This document shows, piece after piece, positions 20,043 to 31,606 of a stretch of DNA of 64,000 bases. Origin of the DNA: Nothopassalora personata (taxonomy: Eukaryota > Ascomycota > Dothideomycetes > Mycosphaerellales > Mycosphaerellaceae); contig CM066288.1 in assembly GCA_033816765.1 (NCBI GenBank), positions 3,968,001-4,032,000 of the forward strand, written 5' to 3'. Position numbers and translations under genes: made by a program. Each line of letters begins with the position of its first letter. Within the stretch, counting starts at the first letter, position 1. The notes under the pieces are model-generated. The model was not told where the DNA came from. It made no database searches and saw only the letters and a program-made list of their open reading frames with translations.

Positions 20043-23041
20043 ATGACTTCGAAGGAGGTCAATGTTCCAACAGACCTCCAGGCCAAGGAGAAGGACGTCA
20101 ACGCAAAGCTCCAGCTCTATGGAATCTACGCCGCATTCGCCAATGGCAAGGTGCCATCTGTGAGTTCACCTATCTCGTTGTCTGGTCCATTTCACATGCT
20201 GACCCCTTGCCCCAGAACAAGCAAATCGACATCGCCATGAACTCCGCGCTCGAGTGGCAAGGACTCAAGAGCCCATCTGGCAAGCTCTCCCAAGACGGCA
20301 AGCTTCTCGTGGCAGATTTGCGCGATGTCATTGAGAAGGCCAAGCAGCTTCTCCTGTCCAAGAACGAGGGCAACCTTCTCCAAGACTTCATCTGGCAGAC
20401 GCAGCAAATCGGGGCCGGCGATGCTCAAGGCGTCAAGGCTCCAATCGACAAGGACACCGCCAAGCAGCACGGCAACGAGGCACTCGAGGGTCTCCGAACT
20501 CTCGGTCAGCTCATCATCACCAACGGTCAATTCCGCAAGCTCTGTAAGCCGCTCACCAGTGCCCGTCGGCATTTCTTGCACAGGCTGACTCTTCCACAGT
20601 GCAAGATGCCATCACTCTTTTCCGCGACATTGCTGGTGACGCCGCGCAGAAGGCTGCCGCTAAAGTCAACCCAGATGATGAGGCACTCCAACAAATCGAC
20701 AAACCCGCTGAGGACAACACGTGGCATGAGGCTCCCGACTTCGCAAGTGCCAGCATCAAGCAACAGATCCGTAACAAGGTACCAATTGGCAAGAAGGACC
20801 TGCAGGACGCCGCCGGCGATGCCGCCCAGACTTCCCACCCAGCTGGATCTCGCGACCCTGCTGATGTGGCCAACCTTGCCGCCCAGGAGCAGCGCCAGGG
20901 CCAGCAAGGCACAAGCCTGGATGCCGCATCCGGTGCTGGTGCCGCGGCTGGTACTCTGAAGGACCGTGTGTCCCAAAACACCAGTGAGGAGCAGAAGCAG
21001 CGAGCTCGCGAATACCGTGATCGGACACGTGAGTATTTCAAGGGCAAGATGCCACAGGAACGCCGCGAGCAGATTGTCTACCGGCTGAAGAAGATGATCG
21101 TGGAGATTCAGGGACACCAGGACTGTAGGTTTCCACTCTGGACTGGCTAATATTTGCATACTGACTCTCCCACAGACCAACAGGCCATTAATACTTTGCT
21201 CCGTCTAGCTGAGCAATATGGCGGCCACACCAAGGATGTCGCGGCCCAATCTCAAGGAGCCGTTCAAGGTGCCCACTCCCAGGACAGCTTGCAAACCGCG
21301 GAAACTGACTTGAGGGTGCGTGTGGATTAGGCTTTATGCAGAAGAGTCAGCCAATGCTGACTGATCTCAAGAAACTCCTCGAGCGCTTCGCCAACTCGAC
21401 ATCTTTCGATGACCTCTTCGATTCGATCAACCAGATCTACCGCGATGCCGACCACGATCCAGAGCTCAAGGGCTTCTTCAAGGATACCGATCGCTTCATC
21501 CGCATGTGTCTGCAAGAGCAGGGATACGTCCTTCAGGACGAGTCGAACCAGCAGTGGAACAAACTGTACGACCAGGGCCAGTTCCTCCTCCGTGACCGCT
21601 ACCGCAGTCACACCGACCGTATCGTCGATGAGACCAAGTTCCTGGCCGAGCAGTTCGATGCAGATCCACAGAACCAGGCCTTTGCCAGATCTATGGAGAA
21701 GCTCTTCAAGGACCTTGGTAACGATGCCGATGGGAAGCCAGAGTTCAAGCCACACTTGGTCAAAGATCTCACTGAGATTCTTATCCCGGCCTTCTTCGAG
21801 CACGTCCGCTACGTTCCAATTCCACGCATTGAATACTCTGACCACATGGTTGATGCCGTCGTGGAAAATCTCGTCATCGAGGGTGACAACCTTGCACCAA
21901 ACGTTGCAGAGTTTGGCAGCGACAACTACTGGCGCTGGGGCCGTAAGGGTGCTCAGTCTAAGAACAAGAACAAGGTCATGATCTCAGTGTCCGGTGTCCA
22001 GATGGATCTCCGTGACGTCTCCTACTACATCAAGAAGAAGGAGGGCTTCCCAGGTGTTACTGACAAGGGTGTCATGGACATCTTCCTTGGCGGTACCGGC
22101 TTGAGTTTCAAGATCGCCATGGAGACTGCCGACAAGAGTGACAGCGCACACTTCTTTAAGATTAACAAGGTCGACGTTGACATCAAGAACATCAACATCA
22201 AGCTGAAGCAGTCCAACCACAAGCTGCTCTTTGGTCTGTTCAAGCCTCTCCTCCTCAAGGTGATGCGTCCAGTGCTCTTGAAGGTCATCGAGAAGCAGCT
22301 TCGCGACAACGTTCAACAGCTCGATGCCATGCTCTACCGTGTCAAGAAGGAGGCTGACCGCGCGGCCGAGGAGGCCAAGAACAACCCAGATCCGGAGAAC
22401 ATTCAGAACATCTACCAGCGCTACTTCAACGCCTTCCAGAAGCAGATGAGCAAGGGCCAGCAGAAGAAGGAGGAGCTCAAGGAGCAAGCCGCCGACAAGA
22501 AGGTCAACGTCGCCGTCACCCAGCACGACTCCATGTTCAAGAACATTGAGCTCCCAGGTGGCATTTCCACTAAGGCAACCGAGTACAAGAACCTTGCCGC
22601 TAAGGGCGACAAGTGGGAGTCACCAGGTAAGATAACACACATTCCGTCGTCCACTGAGTCACAGCTAACTTGACCACAGTCTTCTCAATCGGCTCAGCTA
22701 AGGAGAGCACTAACCTGCCATCTGTCTCCGAGCCACGCCGCAAGCCACACTCGACTGCCTCGGGTGGTGTCCGTGGTGGTAACCATCCCAACGCTATCCC
22801 CAGCGGAACATCGAACAGCAACACCGTTGCAGGCGGTGCGGGCTCGGGTGCCATCGCCGGTGGTCTCATTGGTGCAGGCACTGGACCAAATGGCTCTGCC
22901 GGTTTCAGCAACCAGGTCAACGATGCGTTCAAGCCAACCACCGACCTTGGTCTCAACCAGCCAGGTGCTGGCGCCGCTGCTGCCGACGACGGCAACACCA
23001 CTCTTGGCCGCAGTAACCCTGTACTGCAGGGAAATGTCTAA
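20043..23041 (+). CDS. HAM1-like lipid-binding/BPI-fold protein
   Basis: Six exons: 20043-20159, 20216-20543, 20600-21124, 21176-21315, 21372-22626, 22680-23041 (908 residues). All junctions keep phase. For intron 4, 56 nt (acceptor after CTGACTGATCTCAAG) is preferred to a 35-nt alternative. The N-terminal two-thirds are helical, with KLLVADLRDVIEKAKQLLLS and a repeated Gln/Ala-rich segment. The C-terminal part has the BPI/SMP-like pattern, with FEHVRYVPIPRIEYSDHMVD and IKLKQSNHKLLFGLFKPLLL. This matches the fungal HAM1-like N- and C-terminal domains (formerly DUF5923 and DUF4449), whose namesake is needed for hyphal fusion. A lipid-binding role is inferred from the fold. The tail is Gly/Asn/Ser-rich. 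It is a long, well-conserved type of filamentous-fungal protein. Confidence 0.82.
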
Positions 23042-24152
23042 ATCCAGCTCACTCAGCTTGAATCCTCGCTCGTTGAGTAGCACGAGAAACAGATCGGATG
23101 ATATTCACGACTGCCGGTTTGGGCGTTGGTCAATGATGGAGAGATACCCAGCTCGTTTTGTCCTGGAAAGCCAAGGATTGTTTCGAAGTACTTCCGTTTG
23201 TTTTGCATGATACCACCTGCTTTATCCAGAAGAAACAGCAAGAAAAGTCAACAGCAGTCTGCAACCGAGTTTAATAATAATACACAGAGTTCTTACACCA
23301 CTTCTTCTAATTACCTTGGCGTGCTTGAGAGTATCTATCTCCGTGATAATGTCGCTGACATAGCTGCCAGGACACGACTGTGATCGTCGTTCGCTCTTGA
23401 ACGCAACGCAACGCTGGCTGAAGACGTGGGTGTGGCCAGCCTCAGCAGGCTGCGCTGGCACGGATTCACAACATTTCTCATCTCGCCACAACTCACCTAG
23501 CCTTGCACAATCTATCATGCCACGCGGGAGAAAGAAATTATCAGGCGAGTGGCCTGGAGGAGGCAGGTCAAGTGAAGGCTTCGTCTCTGTTCTGCTGTGT
23601 GGGACGAATCCATCCTGGTGACAGTAGAATAGAAGGCTGCCGCTTTCTTGATTCCGCCCTGGCAACACACCAACAGCGAAGTCACACGATACGCTAACCA
23701 TATCGAATGGTTGGGTTGCGGACAAGGAACATTCGACTTGCGCTGCGATAACGCTCGCTGTGGTGGTGAGCTGGCTGGAACAGCCGTTGATCTACCATGG
23801 GCGTAACAAACGATGGCAACGAGGCGGCGACCGTCGTGTGTAAGACTACTCATGGTCTGAGGTGTGCTGTGCCGTCAGCGACGTTGACGTTGTGGCCGTG
23901 ACAACCGCCTCGTTGCCCTGCCTGCCGGATTGTCTCGCCACGCTTTGCTATGATGTTCTTGGAGTGCAGGACGTCTTGCGGTGTTTTGTTGTTGGCCATT
24001 TCCTGCATCTTCATATGAACTGACCAAATCGGTTGCTTTCACCTTGAACGCGACTCCCGGCTCTTGTACATTTTCATTCAAGCGATTGCGGATAGTACAC
24101 AAACTCGCTCGTCGTTGACTGATTAGGCTGCTGCCCTCTCGTGGCAGCAAGG
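23042..24152. other. 1.1-kb intergenic region
   Basis: Between the HAM1-like gene and the second MFS gene. ORFs here (for example on the minus strand 23222-23725) have no domain-like pattern and are not called. Confidence 0.5.
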
Positions 24153-25925
24153 ATGGCTCTCACTAGCCATCCGCCACACACGAGGGAACCCCAAGGCCAC
24201 AAGAAAATGCGAGCTCCAGTATACGACACACGACACATCTCACTTCAGTCCGCAGTCGACCTACTAGTCGCACACAACATGCACGACGAGGGCCGAAGAC
24301 CCGTCCCAGATATGCCCGAGATGTACAGCCATGACGGACATGGCTCAACCTCCTTCTTAATCAGCCCAACCAGATCATGCCCCGAATCGATGAGAGACGA
24401 CGGCGAGTCCGGCCACTTCGCAAGATCGCCCCCACCAGACTCGGAATCCATATCAACCAAGTGCGCACCGGACCATCCACCACTCAAAATCTCAACCCTC
24501 CACGAAATCCTCTTCATCGGCGTCGTAATCATGGCCCAATTCATGGGCCTCGCCGGTCTAGGCCAATCAATCGCCCCCATGCACATCATCGCCGCAACCC
24601 TGCACACCACCAACCCCGGCGAAGAAGCCTGGTTCTCCGCATCCTTCTCCCTCACCGTCGGCACGTTTATCCTCATCTCTGGCCGCATGGGCGATATCCT
24701 CGGCCACAAGCGAGTTTTCGTCTTTGGATACTTTCTCCTCGGATGCTGGTCCGCGTTCGCCGGGTTTAGCGCATATGTGGAGGATCAGATTTTCTTCGAC
24801 ATGTGTAGAGCCTTTCAGGGGATCGGGGCGGCACTGTTGGCGCCGAATGCACTGGCTTTGCTGGGGAGGGCTTACGAGAAGGGAGTGAAGAAGAATGTTG
24901 TTTTCTCGCTTTTCGGGGCTATGGCGCCGTGGGGGTTCGTTGTGGGCGCGCTCTTTTCGAGTCTGTTTGCGGAGGTGGCGTGGTGGCCTTGGGCGTACTG
25001 GAGTTATGGGGTTGCTGCGTGGTGTTTGGCGGCTTTTGCGATTTGTATTGTGCCCAAGGCGCTGGCGCATGATGCGCAGTTTGCTGGGGGGAGGGAGAGG
25101 CCGGGGATGGATTGGACCGGTTCTGTGCTTGGGGTGTCAGGGCTTGTGCTGGTGAATGTGGCTTGGAACAATGGTCCTCTTTTCGGGTGGAGCCAGCCGA
25201 CCGTCTACTTCCTCCTGGTCATCGGGTTGCTTTGTCTCATCGCGTTCGTCTGGGTCGAGGCACGAGCGATATCACCCATCTTGCCAATGTCCGCCATGAC
25301 CAGCACAGTCACCTACACCATGGCTTTGGTTGGCATTGGCTGGGGCTCTTTCGGCATCTGGATCTACTACTCCTGGCGATTTCTGGAGGAAGTTCGCGAC
25401 TTCACTCCGTTGAGTGTCTCAGCACAGTACACTCCAGCACTGATCTGCGGTCTCCTCGCAGCTGGTGCGACTGGCTTCATGCTGACGCACACGCCCGTCT
25501 CCTTCACGATGATGGTCGCGATGATCGCGTTCTTCCTCGGACAGCTCATCACCGCGACACAGCCAGCGAAGCAGACATACTGGGGTCAGATGTTCTTCGC
25601 CATCCTGATAATGCCGTTCGGGATGGACATGTCGTTCCCGGCAGGAACCATTATCCTTTCTGACGCGATGCCGCCAGAGCATCAAGGTCTGGCTGCATCT
25701 CTGGTCAACACCATGGTCAACTACTCGATCAGTATCGCGCTTGGAGTTGCTGGTACCGTTGAGGTGCATGTCAACAGCCACGGCGCCACGCCAGAAGATA
25801 TGATGTATGGCATTAGATGTGCCTGGTACACCGGCATGATTCTGGCTGGTTGTGGTGTGATATTGGGGGCGCTGTTCTTTGGTCGAACGCTGCTGCGGGA
25901 TGGATGGACAGTCATGCCTCATTAG
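24153..25925 (+). CDS. MFS transporter, DHA2/aminotriazole-resistance type
   Basis: A single exon of 590 residues from ATG 24153 (a GTG in frame at 24141 is ignored; a second ATG at 24207 is possible). A hydrophilic N-terminus of about 120 residues precedes 13-14 membrane helices, starting ISTLHEILFIGVVIMAQFMG. Family marks are LISGRMGDILGHKRVFVFGY (motif A, loop 2-3), CRAFQGIGAALLAPNALALL (TM4) and GAMAPWGFVVGALFSSLFAE (motif C). These transporters export toxic compounds or small metabolites by proton antiport; the substrate is unknown. There are no biosynthetic neighbours, so a role in a metabolite cluster is not supported. Codon choice varies along the gene, with a GT-rich middle (24840-25160) and A/C-ending flanks. 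Confidence 0.9.
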   Translation: MALTSHPPHTREPQGHKKMRAPVYDTRHISLQSAVDLLVAHNMHDEGRRPVPDMPEMYSHDGHGSTSFLISPTRSCPESMRDDGESGHFARSPPPDSESISTKCAPDHPPLKISTLHEILFIGVVIMAQFMGLAGLGQSIAPMHIIAATLHTTNPGEEAWFSASFSLTVGTFILISGRMGDILGHKRVFVFGYFLLGCWSAFAGFSAYVEDQIFFDMCRAFQGIGAALLAPNALALLGRAYEKGVKKNVVFSLFGAMAPWGFVVGALFSSLFAEVAWWPWAYWSYGVAAWCLAAFAICIVPKALAHDAQFAGGRERPGMDWTGSVLGVSGLVLVNVAWNNGPLFGWSQPTVYFLLVIGLLCLIAFVWVEARAISPILPMSAMTSTVTYTMALVGIGWGSFGIWIYYSWRFLEEVRDFTPLSVSAQYTPALICGLLAAGATGFMLTHTPVSFTMMVAMIAFFLGQLITATQPAKQTYWGQMFFAILIMPFGMDMSFPAGTIILSDAMPPEHQGLAASLVNTMVNYSISIALGVAGTVEVHVNSHGATPEDMMYGIRCAWYTGMILAGCGVILGALFFGRTLLRDGWTVMPH

Positions 25926-26120
25926 GCTGTCCTGACAGCTTTTTGAGCAATAGGGGGAAAGTATGCTGGTGCGCGATGTAATGAGCTATGCAGTACGGGA
26001 ATGGTGGTCATCAGACCAAATCGTAAAGGACATATACTCCTCGCGATTTAGGTCTCCTCAACACACGATCGAGCTTCGCTGCAGAACGCCTTCCCATCAG
26101 CTTAGATTGTCCCCCTCTGT

Positions 26121-26841
26121 TCATGTCTTGCCTTTCCACAGAGCATCTGCATTGGCGTGAATCTCAGGCTCCTCGATGTACGCCCGCACTTCAGCCTTGC
26201 GCTTGCTGTCAACACCAAACCTCCTATCACGATCACCGACAATGTTCTCAAAGTCGAACTGATCCTTGGATGTAAAGCTGGTCATCAACTGAGGCCGTCC
26301 CAATGGGACCTTATCGCCACGATCGGTTTGCCACAGGTTGTACACTTTTCCATAGAGGTGCACGACCTGCTCCATTTCCTTATTCTCGGCAATATCCCAT
26401 GCTGACTGAGGAACGCCTGCGGGAGTGGGCATGATGAGCATTCCAGACTTGACCTCGAACACGTGAGAGTGCCAGAGCTTCTGCTCCTCAGGATCGAGCT
26501 CGTCGAAGATGCGTTTGGAGACCATATATTCCACTCCGATCAGCTTGGCGGTCGGGAGAGGCGAGTCATACAGCAGGCATTGCCGGACTTCATCGTTGAC
26601 ATGAGCGCAGTAGTGGTTGGCTTCGGAGATGCGGCTTGGTTCGTTGACGTAAACGTGAAAGGCGTTGCTGTGGGTGTCAGTCGCGCTCTCTGATGATGAG
26701 GAAGGATCATGCTTACAGGTGGGCACATAGTCGCTTGGGAGGGTCGAAGTTCTGTACCATGGCCGCGCCAGTCTCGAGTGTTTTGTTGGTGAGCGATTCT
26801 GGCTCGCCTTTGGCTTCGTTTGAGACTGGAATCGAGTCCAT
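26121..26841 (-). CDS. Oil-body-associated protein-like (DUF1264)
   Basis: Exons 26841-26717 and 26667-26121, with a 49-nt intron, give 223 residues. The N-terminus reads TLETGAAMVQNFDPPKRLCA, continuing across the splice as HLNAFHVYVNEPSR, then EANHYCAHVNDEVRQCLLYD. Later come KLIGVEYMVSKRIFDELDPE and LWHSHVFEVKSGMLIMP. This is the DUF1264/OBAP signature with its conserved His and Cys residues. Plant members sit on seed oil bodies; the fungal function is not established. A longer unspliced ORF that begins upstream does not match the family at its N-terminus, so the spliced model is preferred. A 13-base tandem repeat lies just upstream of the start. Confidence 0.88.
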
Positions 26842-26866
26842 TTGGGCTGCGGTGAGAGGATGTTGA

Positions 26867-26918
26867 TTGTCAATTTGCCTTGTCAATTTGCCTTGTCAAT
26901 TTGCCTTGTCAATTTGCC
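26867..26918. repeat. Four perfect copies of a 13-bp repeat
   Basis: TTGTCAATTTGCC is repeated four times head to tail without mismatch, ending 26 bases upstream of the OBAP-like start codon. It lies in that gene's promoter or 5' UTR. Confidence 0.95.
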
Positions 26919-27454
26919 TACTGTGGGCATTCGATCGTGATTGCAGAAGACGGCAGGGTGGAAGATGGATGCGAGGAAATTATGCATATGTAATGTAATA
27001 CTCATCTTTTGACGTCATGTGCACGTCGCCGCAGTAGGCGGTACAAGAGTAAGGGCAGATGCTCGTGTCTATGCCGGCGCAGGTGTACACGTGGATAGAG
27101 TGCGGTACCCACATGTCATGCTGGAGACGAGTGAAGGAGATGGCCAGAGCATGAAGTAACTAGTCTGAGACTTTCTTCGGGCACGGACCTGGCAATTCGA
27201 TGGCGCACTCTCACGTGTCGGACGAGGCTCACCAGTAACTCGCTCTCTTTCTTGGCGACGATTGCCGACCTGCCAGGGCAAGGGTACGCGGCGCGGGTTC
27301 CTTCGAAAGTACCTCACGTTCATCTTCGTCTTCTCTACGCCCACATTTTCGCATATCCTCGCGCACATTCTTGAATGCACCAGCTAGCGCCATCTCTTTT
27401 TGCATACACAGAGACCGCCGTTGGAATGCACTCTCTCGTTAATCCTTACCGACC
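26919..27454. other. Divergent promoter of OBAP-like and DOT1 genes
   Basis: No gene recognised in 536 bases; the right end is C/T-rich. Confidence 0.5.
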
Positions 27455-28954
27455 ATGAACTTCTCCAAGCCGAAAACGGCCGCGACGAACCAGCCTGTAA
27501 TACGCAAAACCACTGTCCGCGTCCCTGTCAAGGCTGTACTGAATGCAAGACCGCAAGCCGCCCGACCAGATCCGACTCGCTTCAAGACAGCCCTCGACCG
27601 ACCCGGCACGAAGGCTGCAGCATCGAAGAAACCACAAAACCCTGCCCGCCGAGCACTCTCTGCGTCTCGAGGCGTGAAACGAAAGAGCGCAACGCCTCAG
27701 CCCATGTTCAGCGACGATGAGGAGGACGACAGCAGCGACATAGGTGGTAGCGACTCCGATGCTTCGCGCAAGCGCGTCAAGAGCAGCGTGAGCAGCCTCG
27801 ACGACGGGCCTCGGAGGAGCATTATATGTGAGAAGGCGTTCGAGGATGACACAGTCTTCGACATTGTCCACGGTGCAGACGCAACATCTGGGAGTTACTC
27901 ATCAAAGTTTAAGAACCCTTGGCAGGAGGAAGACTTCAAGTGTGTCGAATTACAGTACCCAAGCAAGAGCAAGAAGGAGAGGTTCGAGCTTAAGTGGCCA
28001 AAGAACGAGAAGGAAGACTACAAGCCGATGGAGGACATAATCGAGACCATCGACACAGTCTGCAAATGGTATTTCCCAACAGATTTGAGCCAAAAGTACT
28101 TGGATCTCGACACTGGATTTCGAAGGCGATTCAATCATGCGTGGAACGTGGAAAGCGTGGACGAATTCATCGATATCGTGGAAGACTTCAACGGCGTTCT
28201 TAGAGGGCTTATCGATGACGGCAGCATTCGACAAGAGTTAGCGAGCACCGCAAACCTGAACCTCGAATGGGTTAAGCGTATCTTGGAACAGATCTACGCA
28301 AGGACTGTGTCGCCCAAAGTCGAAACGCTGCGGGCATATCAGAATGGTAGCGATAATGTATACGGCGAACTTCTGCCTCGATTCTGCAGCGAGATCTTCA
28401 GGAGGACGAAGCTTAACCACGAGCAGGTCTTCATTGATCTCGGATCTGGTGTTGGCAATGTGGTCCTGCAAGCGGCACTTGAAGTCGGGTGCGACAGCTG
28501 GGGAGTCGAGATGATGAAGAATCCCTGTGACCTTGCCGACCTCCAAGCCAAGGAGTTTCCTGCGCGAACCGGTCTATGGGGGCTCGCGGCGGGCTCTGTC
28601 AACCTTCTCCGGGGAGACTTCACGGACAACCCACAGATAGGCGAAGTCCTGCGACGAGCTGATATCATCCTCGTGAACAATCAAGCTTTCACGCCGCAGC
28701 TCAACGATGCACTCATCAACATGTTCCTCGACCTGAAGGAAGGCGCGCAGATCGTCTCCCTCAAACCATTCGTTCCGGAAGGTCACAGGATTGCACAGAG
28801 GACGGTCTCAAGTGTTGTCAACCACTTCGTTCAGAAGCGCTTTGAGTACTTCAGTAACTCTGTCAGCTGGACTGATCAAGGAGGATACTATTACATCGCC
28901 ACAAAAGATCGACGGCCGCTGGACGAGTTCCTGAGGAAGAACAAGCTCCAATAG
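27455..28954 (+). CDS. DOT1: Histone H3-K79 methyltransferase DOT1
   Basis: A single exon of 499 residues. The N-terminal ~130 residues are basic, disordered and Ala/Pro-rich (nucleosome/DNA contact region), with an acidic stretch DDEEDDSSDIGG. The catalytic DOT1 domain follows: DNVYGELLPRFCSEIF, the S-adenosylmethionine loop FIDLGSGVGNVVLQAALEVG near residues 328-346, GVEMMKNP, and the substrate-channel motif ILVNNQAFTPQLN. The fold is a class I (seven-beta-strand) methyltransferase, not a SET domain. DOT1 mono- to trimethylates H3K79 on nucleosomes, acting in telomeric silencing and DNA-damage signalling. Length fits short fungal Dot1 proteins. POT1 is 9 kb away, which I regard as coincidence. 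Confidence 0.95.
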   Translation: MNFSKPKTAATNQPVIRKTTVRVPVKAVLNARPQAARPDPTRFKTALDRPGTKAAASKKPQNPARRALSASRGVKRKSATPQPMFSDDEEDDSSDIGGSDSDASRKRVKSSVSSLDDGPRRSIICEKAFEDDTVFDIVHGADATSGSYSSKFKNPWQEEDFKCVELQYPSKSKKERFELKWPKNEKEDYKPMEDIIETIDTVCKWYFPTDLSQKYLDLDTGFRRRFNHAWNVESVDEFIDIVEDFNGVLRGLIDDGSIRQELASTANLNLEWVKRILEQIYARTVSPKVETLRAYQNGSDNVYGELLPRFCSEIFRRTKLNHEQVFIDLGSGVGNVVLQAALEVGCDSWGVEMMKNPCDLADLQAKEFPARTGLWGLAAGSVNLLRGDFTDNPQIGEVLRRADIILVNNQAFTPQLNDALINMFLDLKEGAQIVSLKPFVPEGHRIAQRTVSSVVNHFVQKRFEYFSNSVSWTDQGGYYYIATKDRRPLDEFLRKNKLQ

Positions 28955-29733
28955 AAATCGAGCGCCAAATTTTGGACAAGAGGATCCCTGTTGACGCAGA
29001 GCATCAACATGTTTTACTGAAATAACGACAGCTTGTTGGTTGGATCCATCGAGATTATGATACCCAGTTGCATTGCGTTCGACTTAGCATTCGTGTAGCA
29101 TAGATTACAATTGGCATTCGTACCAGTATGACTGCGACTCCAATCGATTTCCTGAAACTATGATGGCGTAAATGTCCTGTCTATGCCAGGCCTTCTTTCA
29201 GCAAGTGGGAGCCAAAAGAGACATGCATAAACAGCTGACTACGGTCAACTGACCGAGCCATGATCTCACTCTCGCTGTACTGTCCACATCTCCAGACGTT
29301 GCGAAACTTGTCTGCAGACTCTAGCTTATATTTCCAGCGTGTAGGGAATGTGATTAGGTCCGGGAGAGGGTGACACTTGGCCTGTTGTCGCGAAGTCGTT
29401 TCTAATACCGCACAGCACACGAGGCATATACCTGCGTGGGTATCGAACACGGCCCTACGCGCGACGTTGTGCGCGATGGTTGAGATTCGTCGTGCGCGTG
29501 GTGAAGAGGAAGACGGACGAAGTCAAAGTCAAAGTCGAATTTTGGAGGTCGAAGATGGCGCGTGCACGTGCCAGCTTTTCGCTTGGCGAGGCGCCGGATC
29601 CGTGAAGGTCGGTAGGAACGTGGGCTTTGGAGACAGCTTGCAGCACACAGGGACGACAAGAAAGAAAGACTTTGGAGACACATACATAGCACTTCGGGAG
29701 CATCTGACCAATTCTTGAGACATACCCTCCAAC
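28955..29733. other. Intergenic between DOT1 and delta-COP genes
   Basis: No gene recognised; the ORFs seen are not domain-like. Confidence 0.5.
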
Positions 29734-31358
29734 ATGGTATGCAATCCCCGCTGCGCCCTCCCGGCGCAATGCTCACTTCATGCTAGGTGGTCCTTTCGGC
29801 GGCCATAACCACGAGAAGTGGTAAGGCAATCGTCGCCAGACAGTTCCGCCAGATGCCCAGATCCCGCGTCGAAGCACTCCTCGCATCCTTCCCCAAGCTC
29901 GCAGACAGCGCTTCGCAGCACACCACAGTCGAGCAGGACAATGTCCGCTTCGTCTACCAGCCATTGGACGAGCTATACATGGTCCTGATCACCAACCGAC
30001 AATCGAACATCCTTCAAGACATCTCCACATTGCACCTGTTCGCACAGGTGGTGAGCTCGATATGCAAGAGCCTGGACGAACGCGAGATCTCCCGATGTGC
30101 TTTCGAGCTCCTGTCAGCATTCGACGAGGTCGTCACGCTGGGCTACAGGGAGAACCTCACGCTCAGCCAGATCAAGACCTTCCTTGATATGGAGTCGCAC
30201 GAAGAGCGCATCCAGGAGATCATCGCCAGGAACAAAGAGTTGGAGGCATCAGAGGAGCGGAAACGCAAGGCCAAGCAGTTGGAGATGCAGCGCAAGGAGA
30301 TGTCTCGTGCTCAGCGAGCAGGAGGGAGTGGGAATATGGGAGGCATGGCACGGACGCCAACGTTTCCTACATATACTCCACCAGCCTCTACACCCAGCAT
30401 GACAGACTCCTACGATTCGTACAACGCCGCCAAGAACCAGAGTTTCGGCAAGCCACTAGCGACGCGAGGGAAGGGCATGCAGCTGGGCAAGAAGAAGGCC
30501 GGAAACTCCATGTTCGAGCAGGTGCGCGGCGATCTTGGTCCAGAAGCAGAGGCAAATGCTCCTCTGGCAGGCGTTCCAGCACCATCCGCACAACCTGTGC
30601 AACCATCAATCCCAGCAACACGAGGCAGCATCGACCGAGAAGGCATCCACGTCACTATGGCAGAAGCCATATCGGCTCGCCTGTCCCGCGAAGGTGCAAT
30701 TGAATCCTTCGAGGTCAAGGGTGATCTTCAGCTGCGCATTACCGACCCCAGCTTGACACAGATCAAGCTCGATTTGGCGTTCGGCGACATCAAGGGAGCA
30801 CAACTGAACGCCCACCCTAAAGTCGACAAAGCACAATTCAAGAACAACAACACTATCCAACTCACAGACACCAGCAAGGGCTTCCCCGCAAACAACAGCA
30901 TCCAGGTGATGCGATGGCGTCTCGCCGCAAAGCCAGACGACATCGCGGATCCACCCATCAAGTTCACAGTCTGGACCTCTGAGCTCTCACCCAACACCTA
31001 CAGCATCACAGTCGAATACGAGCTGACCGGCTCGGATCCTCTGAAAGACGTGACTGTAAACATCCCGTACACCACTTCCGAGCCCTCCGTCTCCAGCTTC
31101 GACGCTACATACGAAGTCGGCGGCGACAGCATAGACTGGACCATTGGCGACGTCGACGACAGCAACCCAAGCGGGAGCTTCGAGTTTGAAGCGCAGGCGT
31201 CGACCGAGGGAGACTTCTTCCCGATGCAAGTCCGCTTCTCGAAGAGCAGACCGTGGGTGGATGTGGACGTTAGCAGTGTCAGCTTGCTGAATATGAACCA
31301 AGACGTTGGGTTCAGCAAGGACGTGAGGTCTGTAGCGGAGGGATACCACATTGTTTGA
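29734..31358 (+). CDS. RET2: Coatomer subunit delta (delta-COP)
   Basis: Exon 1 is only the ATG (29734-29736). A 50-nt intron ends TGCTAG and exon 2 runs 29787-31358, giving 524 residues. The joined start MVVLSAAITTRSGKAIVARQ is the standard delta-COP N-terminus; without the intron no ATG is suitably placed. Residues 1-140 form the longin-like AP-small-subunit fold (LDELYMVLITNRQSNILQD). A charged linker follows (ERKRKAKQLEMQRKEMSRAQ). The C-terminal mu-homology domain starts near residue 275 (REGAIESFEVKGDLQLRITD) and ends RSVAEGYHIV. Delta-COP is part of the F-subcomplex of COPI coats for Golgi-to-ER retrograde transport and binds WxW-type motifs. Confidence 0.94.
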
Positions 31359-31606
31359 GCGAGGCGTGATGGCCGGATGAGATTGTGGTCGAGATACAGC
31401 CAAAAAGAGCACACGTTGTGTCTTCGTTCACGTTGCGTCCTCAGACCGCTCCAATGTTGATCCCTCATCACTACATCTCTATCGACAGCAATTACACTAC
31501 TTTTTACAGCACGGCTCCCTATTGCCGCTTCCAACGTCGGTCCCAGTGAAAATCATACTGTTTCCACTACTACTCTCGCGTAATGCCTTGGCCCGACCTG
31601 GCCGGC

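Noticed and set aside
21316..21350. 35-nt version of HAM1-like intron 4
   Set aside because: Below usual fungal intron size; the acceptor at 21371 gives 56 nt with a CTGAC branch site and keeps phase.
23222..23725. 167-residue minus-strand ORF in an intergenic gap
   Set aside because: No hydrophobic or domain pattern, no plausible homology; likely chance.
24141..24152. GTG as start of the second MFS gene
   Set aside because: Nuclear fungal genes start at ATG; ATG 24153 follows directly.
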